NCBI GenBank assembly: GCA_949841355.1
Contig: CATKZP010000009.1
Span: 45,020 to 109,019 of the forward strand
Length of the DNA: 64,000 bases
Direction of reading: 5' to 3'
Origin: an uncultured Oscillospiraceae bacterium
GTDB taxonomy: Bacteria; Bacillota; Clostridia; Oscillospirales; Oscillospiraceae
This document shows positions 18,653 through 29,064 of the stretch, piece after piece (the stretch's first letter is position 1; every line of letters begins with the position of its first letter). The notes under the pieces were generated by a model. That model was not told the DNA's origin. It saw only the letters and a program-made list of their open reading frames with translations, and searched no databases. A program made the translations under genes and the position numbers.

Positions 18653-18690
18653 CCTTCCTATGTACCACTAAACAGTAGTGCATAGGAAGG
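18653..18690 (-). terminator. Rho-independent terminator of the redox operon
   Basis: CCTTCCTATG / CATAGGAAGG arms with an inner CACTA/TAGTG stem are followed on the minus strand by CTTTTGTATT. The hairpin begins 7 bp past the stop of the lipoprotein gene. Confidence 0.8.
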
Positions 18691-18696
18691 TTGATT

Positions 18697-20610
18697 TTAA
18701 TACCAATCGTGTTTCTCGCCCCGGTCGAGGGCATTGATCCGCGCCATCTCCTCATTGGTCAGCGAAAAATCATACAGCTCGGTATTTTCCTTGATGTGGT
18801 CGGGGTTACTGGAGCCGGGAATGACTGCCACGCCCTTTTGCAAATTCCAGCGGAGGATGACCTGCGCAGAGGAGACCCCGTGGGCCTTGGCGATGCCGGA
18901 GATCACCTCATCCCCCAGCAGCTCCGCCGTATGTCCCCGGCCGCCCAGGGGATACCAGCCCTGCACCACAATTCCCAGGCTTTGAATATAGGGAATCACA
19001 TCGTTCTCCTGATAGTAGGGGTGAATTTCGTTCTGCACCAGCGCCGGGGTAGTGGACACCTGGGGCAGAAATTCCTCCAGCTCCTCCACATACCAGTTGG
19101 ACAGGCCGATGGAGCGTATTTTTCCCTCCTCCACAAACTTTTCCATCGCCTGATAGGCGTTCACATCGTTTCTGTCAGGATGGTGCAGCAGCATTAGGTC
19201 CACATAGCCGATGTCCAGCCGGTCCAGACATGCCTGGATAGACCGCTCCGGGTCCGCCATTTCACTGCCCGGATAAATTTTGGTGGTGACGAAGATTTCC
19301 TCACGCTGTATGCCCAATTCCTCCATGGCCTCCCGGATGGCCTGACCCACCTCCTCCTCGTTGCCGTAGGCGGAGGCGGTGTCGATCAGCCGGACGCCGC
19401 TGGCCAAGGCGGACTTTACAGAATGAACGCAGGTCTCCCCATGGAGGCTGTAGGTTCCCAGGCCGTTGAGCGGCATTTCATAGCCGCTGTTGAGGGTGAC
19501 GGTCTTTCGTTCAAAATTGAATGCGCCCACCGCGCTATTACCCTCGGATTTCGGCAGGTCAAGGCCGTTGACCCAGTCCTCCACCTGGGATGTTTCAGAG
19601 AAACGCCGGCCCTCCAGCCAGGTGGCGTCCGGCTCGTAGTCCCGCAGGGTTGCGTCCTCGTGGGGGCTGCTCCCGGAGGTGCAGAAGGCGGCGATGGTTT
19701 TGCCGCTCAGGTCATAGGTCTCCAGAAAGGTGTGGATGATTTTAGGTGCGCGGCCCCACCAGATGGGGTAGCCAATGAGCACCGCATCATACTGTCCCAT
19801 GTCCTCCACGGTGCTGGCAATGGCGGGCCGGGCACCCGGGTCATTTTGTTCAGCGTTGGCCCGGCAGTCGGAGTTATAGTTCAAATCGGCGGCGGTGTAG
19901 GGCTGGGCGGGCACAATCTCAAAGAGGTCGCCGCCCGTCAGTTCCGCCACCTTTTCCGCCACCGGGCGGGTGTTGCCGGTGGCGGAAAAATAGGCCACCA
20001 GGATTTTACCGCCAACTGCCCCCTGCTGGGGAAGCTGGGCATAGTTCATCACCGCCGCCGCGGCCTGGGCCCGTGTGGCAGGCTTGGAGCCGCCGTCAAA
20101 GCCGGGGATGCCCTGGGTAACAGGCTGATCGGTGTACCGCTGGAAAATTAGGCTCAGGTGCTCCTGGGTGATGGGGTCGCCGGTGCCGAAGCGGCCGTCG
20201 CCATAGCCCTCCACTAGCTTTTCGCTGGCCGCCCAGCGGACGGCCTCGCTGTACCACTGATCCTCGGGGACGTCGGAAAACCGCATCAGGTAATTCACCA
20301 CCGGCTTCTCCGCCTGCCGCCACAGGATGGTGACCAGCATGGCGCGGGTCAACGTCTCCTCCGGCGCGAAGGTGGTGTCAGATGTTCCGGTCATCAGGCC
20401 CTTTTCCTGACAGTATTGGACCGCTTCAGCGTACCACGCGCCGGCGGGCACATCGGTGAACGCTGTCGCAGTCTGAGTCGCAGATGTGAGCCCTGTGCTG
20501 TCTGGGTTCGTCCCGCCACTGGCGGCAGGTGCTTCCGCCGCGCAGGAGGTCATGGTCAGGAGGCAGACCATGCAGACTGCCAATATAAATGATACCGGCC
20601 GTTTTTTCAT
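18697..20610 (-). CDS. Lipoprotein fusing SLH domains, flavodoxin and aldo/keto reductase
   Basis: This 637-residue protein joins four modules. A lipoprotein signal peptide ends at Cys23 (LLTMTSC). SLH domains follow: one about 51-95, a second about 111-155 and a truncated third about 171-190. A flavodoxin domain spans about 202-350, with the FMN phosphate loop FSATGNT (208-214) and GYPIWWGRAP (280-289). An aldo/keto reductase occupies about 373-637, with the tetrad Asp410, Tyr415, Lys444 and His476, plus IPGSSNPDHIKEN for the cofactor phosphate. Family knowledge predicts NADPH-dependent carbonyl reduction and FMN electron transfer, but the signal peptide and SLH modules place both outside the cytoplasm, where NADPH is scarce. 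It is the last gene of the operon and overlaps the CMD-cupin gene by 4 bp. Confidence 0.88.
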   Translation of the reverse strand: MKKRPVSFILAVCMVCLLTMTSCAAEAPAASGGTNPDSTGLTSATQTATAFTDVPAGAWYAEAVQYCQEKGLMTGTSDTTFAPEETLTRAMLVTILWRQAEKPVVNYLMRFSDVPEDQWYSEAVRWAASEKLVEGYGDGRFGTGDPITQEHLSLIFQRYTDQPVTQGIPGFDGGSKPATRAQAAAAVMNYAQLPQQGAVGGKILVAYFSATGNTRPVAEKVAELTGGDLFEIVPAQPYTAADLNYNSDCRANAEQNDPGARPAIASTVEDMGQYDAVLIGYPIWWGRAPKIIHTFLETYDLSGKTIAAFCTSGSSPHEDATLRDYEPDATWLEGRRFSETSQVEDWVNGLDLPKSEGNSAVGAFNFERKTVTLNSGYEMPLNGLGTYSLHGETCVHSVKSALASGVRLIDTASAYGNEEEVGQAIREAMEELGIQREEIFVTTKIYPGSEMADPERSIQACLDRLDIGYVDLMLLHHPDRNDVNAYQAMEKFVEEGKIRSIGLSNWYVEELEEFLPQVSTTPALVQNEIHPYYQENDVIPYIQSLGIVVQGWYPLGGRGHTAELLGDEVISGIAKAHGVSSAQVILRWNLQKGVAVIPGSSNPDHIKENTELYDFSLTNEEMARINALDRGEKHDWY

Positions 20611-21371
20611 CGTGCCCGCCCCCTTCCACGAAAAGGCAGCGCATCATAGGCTTCGTCCGTCACCGGCTCCAGCCACTCGTTGGACGCGTCCTCACCCGGA
20701 CACTCCACCGCCAGGTGGCTGAACCAGCAGTCCGCTTTGGCCCCGTGCCAATGCTTCACCCCGGCGGGGATGGTCACCACATCGCCGGGCTTCAGGCTCC
20801 GCGCCGGTTTTCCGTCCTCCTGATACCAGCCCTCGCCGTCCACGCAGATCAGAATTTGCCCGCCGCCGCTTTTGGCGTGGTGAATGTGCCAGTGATTGCG
20901 GCACCGGGGTTCAAAGGTGACGTTGGCAATGAACACGGTCTCCTTGGGGTCGGTCAGGGGCTTCAAATAGCTGCTGCCGGTAAAATACTGGGCGAAGGCC
21001 GTGTTTGGCTCGCCCTGCCCAAAGAAACCGCCGTGCTGTTCCTGTTCACCATCCCCGGCGTAGACCTCCTTGACCATGCGGAACGCGGCCCAGGCGTTGG
21101 GCCACCCGGCGTAAAAGGCCAGGTGGGTCAGAATTTCCGCCATCTCGGTGCGGGTCACGCCGTTCTTCCGGGCGGAGGAGAGATGGTAGCTCAGGGAGCT
21201 GTCTACGATGCCTTTGCTGATGAGGGCGGTGATGGTCACAATAGAGCGGATTTTCAGCGGCAGCTGATCCTCCCTTGACCACACCTCGCCAAACAGCACG
21301 TCGTCATTCAGCTCCGCGAACTTGGGCGCGAACTCATGCAGGGCGTCTCTGCCCGCCGTCTGCTTTACCAT
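20607..21371 (-). CDS. Carboxymuconolactone decarboxylase-like / cupin fusion protein
   Basis: The 254-residue protein has an N-terminal CMD/AhpD-like helical domain (about 10-110: EDQLPLKIRSIVTITALISKG, SSLSYHLSSARKNGVTRTEMAEIL) and a C-terminal cupin barrel (about 135-240). The cupin metal-site residues are visible as NHWHIHH, QILICVDGEGWYQEDG and PAGVKHWHG. The CMD part lacks the redox CxxC of AhpD, so peroxidase activity is unlikely; it is closer to CMD-type oxidoreductase partners. The neighbouring flavodoxin, AKR and hydrolase genes suggest a small-molecule detoxification or quinone/aldehyde-handling pathway. It probably acts in the cytosol, as no signal peptide is seen. Confidence 0.85.
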   Translation of the reverse strand: MVKQTAGRDALHEFAPKFAELNDDVLFGEVWSREDQLPLKIRSIVTITALISKGIVDSSLSYHLSSARKNGVTRTEMAEILTHLAFYAGWPNAWAAFRMVKEVYAGDGEQEQHGGFFGQGEPNTAFAQYFTGSSYLKPLTDPKETVFIANVTFEPRCRNHWHIHHAKSGGGQILICVDGEGWYQEDGKPARSLKPGDVVTIPAGVKHWHGAKADCWFSHLAVECPGEDASNEWLEPVTDEAYDALPFRGRGRAR

Positions 21372-21386
21372 GTCGGAGGCCTCCTT

Positions 21387-22361
21387 TTACTTCAAATTCT
21401 TCTGGAAAAATTCAACCAGCTTGTCGAAGGGGATAATGTCCGTCCGGTCGTAGAGGTCGGTGTGGACGGCGCCGGGGATGAGGAGCAGCTCCTTATTGTC
21501 CCCGGTCAGCTTGGTGAAAGCGTCCTTACTGAAATAGCAGGAGTGGGCCTTCTCGCCGTGCATGACCAGGACGGCGGATCGGATCTCCCCCGCGTAGGCC
21601 AGGATGGGCTGGTTGAGGAAGGACATACAGCCCGTGACGTTCCAGCCGCCGTTGGAGTTGAGGGAGCGGGAATGATAGCCCCGCGGGGTTTTGTAATAGT
21701 CGTAGTAGTCCCTGACAAAAAAGGGCGCGTCCTCGGGCAGGGGATCCGCCACGCCGCCGCCCAGGGCGTACGCGCCGTTCTGATAGTCGAGAAGCCGCTG
21801 GGCGTTGAGGGCTTTTTTCTTCTCAAAGCGGGCCTCCTCGCTGTCCTCGGCATCGAAGTAGCCCTTGGCGTTCACCCGGCTCATGTCGTACATGGTGGAG
21901 GCCACGGTGGCCTTGATCCGGGTGTCCAGAGCCGCCGCGTTCAGCGCCATGCCTCCCCAGCCGCAGATTCCGATGATGCCGATTTTCTCCGGGGCCACAT
22001 CGTCCCGCAGGGAGAGATAGTCCACCGCCGCCTGGAAGTCCTCCGTGTTGATGTCCGGGGAGGCCATATAGCGGGGCATGCCGCCGCTCTCGCCGGTGAA
22101 GGAGGGGTCGAAGGCGATGGTGAGGAAGCCCCGCTCCGCCATGGCCTGGGCATACAGTCCGGCGGTCTGCTCCTTTACCGCGCCGAAGGGACCGCAGACA
22201 GCGATGGCGGGCAGCTTTCCAGACGCACCCTTGGGGGCGTAGAGGTCGGCGGCCAGAGTGATACCATAGCGGTTGTGAAAGGTCGCCTTACTATGCTTCA
22301 CCTCGCCGCTCTTGGGGAAAGTCTTATCCCATTCCTGGGTCAAAGTCAGCTGTTCTTCCAT
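21387..22361 (-). CDS. Alpha/beta hydrolase with a cysteine-type nucleophile elbow
   Basis: The 324-residue protein has the alpha/beta-hydrolase fold of the YcjY/dienelactone-hydrolase-like group. The nucleophile elbow reads GICGWGG, so the nucleophile is probably Cys instead of Ser. The early strand LAVCGPFG-equivalent (PAIAVCGPFGAVKEQ) forms the oxyanion side and the C-terminal IPGAVHTDLYD carries the catalytic His. Substrate is unknown; members act on small esters or lactones. AGGAGGAATTC upstream of ATG 22361 is a strong ribosome site. It is 15 bp upstream of the CMD-cupin gene within the LysR-linked operon. Confidence 0.85.
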   Translation of the reverse strand: MEEQLTLTQEWDKTFPKSGEVKHSKATFHNRYGITLAADLYAPKGASGKLPAIAVCGPFGAVKEQTAGLYAQAMAERGFLTIAFDPSFTGESGGMPRYMASPDINTEDFQAAVDYLSLRDDVAPEKIGIIGICGWGGMALNAAALDTRIKATVASTMYDMSRVNAKGYFDAEDSEEARFEKKKALNAQRLLDYQNGAYALGGGVADPLPEDAPFFVRDYYDYYKTPRGYHSRSLNSNGGWNVTGCMSFLNQPILAYAGEIRSAVLVMHGEKAHSCYFSKDAFTKLTGDNKELLLIPGAVHTDLYDRTDIIPFDKLVEFFQKNLK

Positions 22362-22384
22362 GATGAATTCCTCCTGAATGCTGT

Positions 22385-22618
22385 CTATTGGCGCTGCTTT
22401 TCTAAGGTATAGATCAGATAGTCCAGGCAGTCGATCTGCTTTTCACTCTGGTGAAGCGCGTCCAGCAACGTTCGCCTGTGGCGGGAGAGCACCCGTATCA
22501 ATTCGGGCTGATCTTGTTTCCGGGCCAGCGCCATGCACTGCTGGACAATTTCCGAGCCGCACCCTGCGTCTACTAAATTCTGGCGCAGGATGCTGTCGGT
22601 ATCCGTTGCGTGGGGCAT
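22385..22618 (-). CDS. Small helical protein, first gene of the LysR-linked operon
   Basis: The 77-residue protein (MPHATDTDSILRQNLVDAGC...) is predicted mostly helical, with a C-terminal pattern DALHQSEKQIDCLDYLIYTLEKQ that could form a coiled coil. I do not recognise a named family, although small proteins of this sort commonly sit next to LysR genes in gut Clostridia. The ATG at 22618 has GGAGG 7 bp upstream and lies just downstream of a good promoter. It is followed by the hydrolase after 23 bp. Confidence 0.7.
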   Translation of the reverse strand: MPHATDTDSILRQNLVDAGCGSEIVQQCMALARKQDQPELIRVLSRHRRTLLDALHQSEKQIDCLDYLIYTLEKQRQ

Positions 22619-22640
22619 AGCGCCACCTCCCTGTACTCCT

Positions 22641-22669
22641 ATCATAGGGCAGGTCGGACAAAATAGCAA
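22641..22669 (-). promoter_or_regulatory. Promoter of the redox operon
   Basis: On the minus strand TTGCTA (22664-22669), a 17-bp spacer and TATGAT (22641-22646). The expected start point is near 22634, which puts the centre of the 22687-22713 palindrome at about -66, the usual LysR recognition position. Confidence 0.7.
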
Positions 22670-22686
22670 ATACTTGATTTCTATAT

Positions 22687-22713
22687 CATGTTATTCTTGC
22701 AGCGAATAACATG
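22687..22713. promoter_or_regulatory. LysR-type operator (10-bp perfect inverted repeat)
   Basis: CATGTTATTC and GAATAACATG are perfect 10-bp inverted repeats with a 7-bp spacer. They contain the T-N11-A core of LysR sites. The site lies about -66 from the operon start and overlaps the -35 of the lysR promoter, which explains both activation and autorepression. Confidence 0.82.
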
Positions 22714-22725
22714 GCCTGTTATACT
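22697..22725 (+). promoter_or_regulatory. Promoter of the lysR gene
   Basis: TTGCAG (22697-22702), 17-bp spacer, TATACT (22720-22725). The -35 lies inside the spacer of the LysR operator, so bound regulator should block it. Confidence 0.65.
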
Positions 22726-22744
22726 ATAGCCGGAGGTGTCGGTC

Positions 22745-23629
22745 ATGGAAATTCGGGTACTGCGCTACTTTCTGGAGGTGGCTCGGGAGGGCAGCGTTAC
22801 CCACGCTGCCCAGCAGCTCCATATCTCCCAGCCCACCCTGTCCAAGCAGCTCAAGGATCTGGAGGCGGAACTGGGCAAAAAGCTCTTTGTCCGCAGCAGC
22901 TTCAGCATCCGGCTGACCGACGAGGGGATGCTGCTGCGCCGGCGGGCAGAGGACATCCTAGACATGGTGGATAAAACCACAGACGAGTTCAAGGCTCTGG
23001 GGCAGATCACTGGCGGGGATATCCATATCGGCTGCGCGGAATCGGACGGCATCAAGCACCTGGCCCGGCGGGTCAAGGCGGTGCAGGCACAGTACCCCCG
23101 CGTCCGGGTGCATTTATACAGCGGTGATCGGAGCGACCTGGCGGAACGGTTGGAGCAGGGGCTGCTGGACTTTGCCGTGCTGGTGGAATCCAATGACCTG
23201 TCCAAATATAATTACCTCTCTTTGCCCGGCGCGGACACCTGGGGCGTTATCCTGCGGAAGGATCACCCGCTGGCGGCAAAAGAGGCCGTCGCGCCGGAGG
23301 ACCTGCTGGAAATTCCGCTGATCTGCCCCCGGCAAGGGCTGCAAAAGGAGCTGTCAGACTGGTTTCAGGAGAAAGTAGACAGGCTCAACATCGTGGCGAC
23401 CTGCAACCTGGCATACAACGGCTCAGTTCTGGCCCGGGAGGGCCTGGGCTGTCTGCTCTCCTTTGACAAGCTGGCGGACACCGGGTCGGACAGCCCGCTG
23501 TGCTTCCGGCCCCTGACGCCAGCCCTTTACTCCAAGCTGTTTTTGGCCTGGAAAAAGTATGCGGTGTTTTCCCCGGCAGCAGAGGTGCTGCTGAACGAGA
23601 TGAAGGCACACTATTACGATTTAAAATAA
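22745..23629 (+). CDS. LysR-family transcriptional regulator
   Basis: The 294-residue regulator has the N-terminal winged helix-turn-helix (MEIRVLRYFLEVAREGSVTHAAQQLHISQPTLSKQLKDLEAELG) and a C-terminal periplasmic-binding-like effector domain (from about residue 90). LysR proteins act as tetramers and switch on divergent genes when a small molecule binds. The perfect palindrome at 22687-22713 between this gene and the SLH-flavodoxin-AKR operon is the expected target. ATG 22745 has GGAGG 8 bp upstream and is preferred over the GTG at 22736. The effector is unknown, but an aldehyde or quinone would suit the regulated enzymes. Confidence 0.93.
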   Translation: MEIRVLRYFLEVAREGSVTHAAQQLHISQPTLSKQLKDLEAELGKKLFVRSSFSIRLTDEGMLLRRRAEDILDMVDKTTDEFKALGQITGGDIHIGCAESDGIKHLARRVKAVQAQYPRVRVHLYSGDRSDLAERLEQGLLDFAVLVESNDLSKYNYLSLPGADTWGVILRKDHPLAAKEAVAPEDLLEIPLICPRQGLQKELSDWFQEKVDRLNIVATCNLAYNGSVLAREGLGCLLSFDKLADTGSDSPLCFRPLTPALYSKLFLAWKKYAVFSPAAEVLLNEMKAHYYDLK

Positions 23630-23917
23630 GTAAAAATAAGCACGGCGGCAGATGACGAGGAACTGGAGCATAAATATGGCCGTTTCCAGAAAGGCCCAAA
23701 CGAATGTTATGGAATAAATGGAGAGCACCTTGGAATAAATCATAAATGACACACTCATCGGGTATAGAACACTTGCCTCCAGCTTGGAGAATGGAATCCC
23801 TGCAATGTCGGGGAGGGAATGCCCTTTGCATATTTCAAGATTTGACTTTGGTGCAATTTCACGAAATATGGGCAAAACCTGCGCATAACTATCGTTACAC
23901 GCAGGTTTTGTCTACAA
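23630..23917. other. AT-rich intergenic region before the tRNA
   Basis: About 290 bp with lower GC than its neighbours. A minus-strand open frame (23621-23875) encodes an 84-residue hydrophobic tail without a ribosome site. It may be a remnant of a membrane-protein gene, but I cannot support it as a gene. Confidence 0.4.
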
Positions 23918-23994
23918 TGGTACGCCCGAAGGGACTCGAACCCCCAACATTCAGAACCGGAATCTGACGCTCTATCCAATTGAACTACGGGCGC
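23918..23994 (-). tRNA. tRNA-Arg (anticodon CCG)
   Basis: A complete cloverleaf reads on the minus strand. The acceptor GCGCCCG pairs with CGGGCGT with one G-U. The D arm is GTTC...GAGC, the anticodon stem is TCAGA/TCTGA around loop TTCCGGT (anticodon CCG), and the T arm GGGGGTTCGAGTCCC is intact. The 3' CCA is encoded. It reads CGG codons, which suits this GC-rich genome. Confidence 0.95.
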
Positions 23995-24013
23995 ATCTCT
24001 AAGCTACCCGTAT

Positions 24014-24042
24014 AGTATAGCAGGGTTTGCCCTATTTGTAAA
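24014..24042 (-). promoter_or_regulatory. Promoter of the tRNA-Arg gene
   Basis: TTTACA (24037-24042), 17-bp spacer and TATACT (24014-24019) on the minus strand, ending 20 bp before the tRNA. Confidence 0.7.
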
Positions 24043-24081
24043 GTATAAATTTAAATTTTTTTGCCAAACTTTAAGTTTCTC

Positions 24082-26806
<2,725 letters not shown>

Positions 26807-26807
26807 G

Positions 26808-28568
26808 TCAGCTGCCCTGCTTTCCGCCGGCCTGGAACCGGGCCAGATACGCCCGGGCCAGGTCCAGGATCTCCTCCCGGTCGTCCTCGGACAGCTTGCC
26901 GGTCTGGTCGATGCGGGCGCACAAATCGGCGCCCTCGCCCTCCACCGCCTCCAGCAGCCCGGCGCGGAACTCATTCATCCGGCCCAGCGGCACGTCCTGC
27001 ATCACGTGGTCCATGGCAGCGGTGAGCACAATGACCTGCTGGTGGTGGGACAGGGGGGCGTACTGGGGCTGGCGCAGCAGCCGCATCAGTCCCTGGCCAT
27101 AGGACAGCTGGCGCTTGGTGGCGTCGTCCAGGTCGCTGGAGAACTGGGTGAACACCTCCATCTCCCGGTACTGGGCCAGCTCCAGCCGGATGGCTCCGGC
27201 GGCGGACTTTTTGGCCTTGGTCTGGGCGTCGCCGCCCACGCGGGACACGGACAAACCTACATTGACTGCGGGCCGCTGGCCGGAGAAGAACAGGTCGCTC
27301 TCCAGAAAAATCTGGCCGTCGGTGATGGAGATGATATTGGTGGGAATATAGGCGGACACGTCCCCCGCCTGGGTCTCCACGATGGGCAGGGCGGTCATGC
27401 TGCCGCCCCCCAGCTCGTCGCACAGGTGGGCGGACCGCTCCAGCAGCCGGGAGTGGAGGTAGAACACGTCTCCAGGGTAGGCCTCCCGCCCCGGGGAGCG
27501 CTCCAGCAGCAGCGACAGCGCCCGGTAGGCGATGGCGTGCTTGGAGAGGTCGTCGTACACGATGAGCACATCGTCCCCCTGGTACATGAAGTACTCCGCC
27601 AGGGCGCACCCGGCGTAGGGGGCGATGTACTGCAAGGCGGCGGACGCCCCGGCGGGGGCGGTGACGATGACGGTGTAGTCCATGGCGCCCCGGCGGGCCA
27701 GATTTTCCGCCAGCTGGGCCACCGAGCTGGTCTTTTGGCCGATAGCCACGTATATGCACACCACGTCCTTGCCCTTCTGGTTGAGGATGGTGTCCAGGGC
27801 GATGGCGGTCTTGCCGGTCTGGCGGTCCCCGATGATGAGCTCACGCTGCCCCCGGCCAATGGGGAACATGGAGTCGATGGCCAAAAGCCCCGTCTCCATG
27901 GGGGTGTCCACCGGCTGGCGGTCCAAAATACCCGGGGCGGGGTTCTCCATGGGGCGGTAGCCGTCGGGCTGGATGGGCCCCTTGCCGTCCACCGGCACGC
28001 CCAGCGCGTCCACCACCCGGCCCAGATACTCCTCGCCCACCGGCATACCGGCGGTTTTCAAGGTGCGGCGCACCATGCTGCCCGCCCGGATTTCCTCTCC
28101 GTCACCGAAGAGGATGCAGCTCAAGCCCTCGGGCCGCAGGTCCTGCACCATGCCCTTCACGCCGCCCTCGAACACCAGGATCTCCCCGTACTGGGCGTGA
28201 GTCAGGCCGCTGACAGCGGCGATGTCGCTGTCCACGGACAAGACCTCGCCCATCTCCTCCGGCGCGGGGGAGGGCTCCCACCGCTCCACCGCCTGGCGGA
28301 TGAGGGGGATGATGTCGTTCTCCCCCGGCTCCAGCCTGCGCAGGTAGTCCTGAAACTGCCGCACCCGGCCGTCCAGAGTCCAGTCGTACACGTCCGAGCC
28401 CACCTGGAGGCGGAAGCCGTCCTGAAGGGCCTCGTCGAACTCCCAGTGGAGGGGGACCTTCCGCTTATAGGTGCGGGAGAGAAAGGCGTCAAAGCGCTGG
28501 ATCTGCTCCTGGGTGGGCTGGTCGGCGCTGCGCAGCTGGGCGGTGAGGCGGCTTCTAGCGTCCCTCAT
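26808..28568 (-). CDS. atpA: ATP synthase F1 subunit alpha with an N-terminal delta-like domain
   Basis: This 586-residue protein is about 80 residues longer than a usual alpha subunit (about 505). From about residue 82 (ENDIIPLIRQAVERWE) it is an ordinary alpha subunit, with the P-loop GDRQTGKT and the conserved DDLSKHAIAYR and LSVSRVGGDAQ segments. Residues 1-80 (QRFDAFLSRTYKRKVPLHWEF, then DGFRLQVGSDVYDWTLDGRV) read like the C-terminal domain of the delta/OSCP stator subunit, with its GGFxxxxGxxxxDxSxxGxL pattern. No atpH lies between atpF and atpA, where it belongs. ATG 28568 has GGAGG 8 bp upstream inside atpF, so the extension is genuinely translated. The delta N-terminal domain appears to be absent from this operon. 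Confidence 0.93.
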   Translation of the reverse strand: MRDARSRLTAQLRSADQPTQEQIQRFDAFLSRTYKRKVPLHWEFDEALQDGFRLQVGSDVYDWTLDGRVRQFQDYLRRLEPGENDIIPLIRQAVERWEPSPAPEEMGEVLSVDSDIAAVSGLTHAQYGEILVFEGGVKGMVQDLRPEGLSCILFGDGEEIRAGSMVRRTLKTAGMPVGEEYLGRVVDALGVPVDGKGPIQPDGYRPMENPAPGILDRQPVDTPMETGLLAIDSMFPIGRGQRELIIGDRQTGKTAIALDTILNQKGKDVVCIYVAIGQKTSSVAQLAENLARRGAMDYTVIVTAPAGASAALQYIAPYAGCALAEYFMYQGDDVLIVYDDLSKHAIAYRALSLLLERSPGREAYPGDVFYLHSRLLERSAHLCDELGGGSMTALPIVETQAGDVSAYIPTNIISITDGQIFLESDLFFSGQRPAVNVGLSVSRVGGDAQTKAKKSAAGAIRLELAQYREMEVFTQFSSDLDDATKRQLSYGQGLMRLLRQPQYAPLSHHQQVIVLTAAMDHVMQDVPLGRMNEFRAGLLEAVEGEGADLCARIDQTGKLSEDDREEILDLARAYLARFQAGGKQGS

Positions 28569-29046
28569 GCGCCCCGCCTCCCTCCGTCAGGTCCAAAAAC
28601 TGGTCGAAGAAGTCGGCGCCCGGCTTAGCGGCCAGCTTCTTGGCCGCGCGGGCCGCCAGCTCCCGCATCTCCCGCTGGGACTCCCGCAGCGCCCGCTCCT
28701 TGGACTGCTCCGCCTCGGCCTGGGCCTTGGCCACGATGTGCCTTGCCTGTTCCTCGGCCTGGGCCAGCTGCTCCTGGGCGGCGTCGGAGGCGGCCTGCTG
28801 GGCGCGCATCCGCTCGTCGTGGATCTCGTCGTCCGCCGCGTCCAGCTTGGCCTGGGCCTCGGCCTTGAGGCGCTCGGCCTGGGCCAGCTTGTCCGCCGCC
28901 TGCTCCTCCAGCTCCTGGTAGTAGGCGGCCCGCTTGTCCATAAACTGCTTCACCGGCTTGAACAGGAGGAAGTAAAGCCCTCCCGTTAGGATGGCCAGGT
29001 TCATCCAGTGCAGCAGAATCTGCTGCAAATTGATATTCAGAGGCAT
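28555..29046 (-). CDS. atpF: ATP synthase Fo subunit b
   Basis: This 163-residue stator subunit has one N-terminal membrane helix (LLHWMNLAILTGGLYFLLFKPV) and a long charged coiled coil (about 35-145) rich in Ala, Glu, Gln and Lys. The coiled coil dimerises and contacts delta. It overlaps the extended atpA by 14 bp. In this operon its distal end would have to meet the delta-like domain fused to alpha. Confidence 0.93.
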   Translation of the reverse strand: MPLNINLQQILLHWMNLAILTGGLYFLLFKPVKQFMDKRAAYYQELEEQAADKLAQAERLKAEAQAKLDAADDEIHDERMRAQQAASDAAQEQLAQAEEQARHIVAKAQAEAEQSKERALRESQREMRELAARAAKKLAAKPGADFFDQFLDLTEGGGAHEGR

Positions 29047-29064
29047 GACTAAGCCCTCCCGCCG

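Noticed and set aside
18339..18755. 138-codon minus-strand frame between the SLH and lipoprotein genes
   Set aside because: It overlaps the terminator and promoter of its neighbours, lacks a ribosome site and shows no family resemblance.
23621..23875. Small hydrophobic 84-residue frame near the tRNA
   Set aside because: No ribosome site or promoter and no recognised family. At most a decayed membrane-protein fragment.
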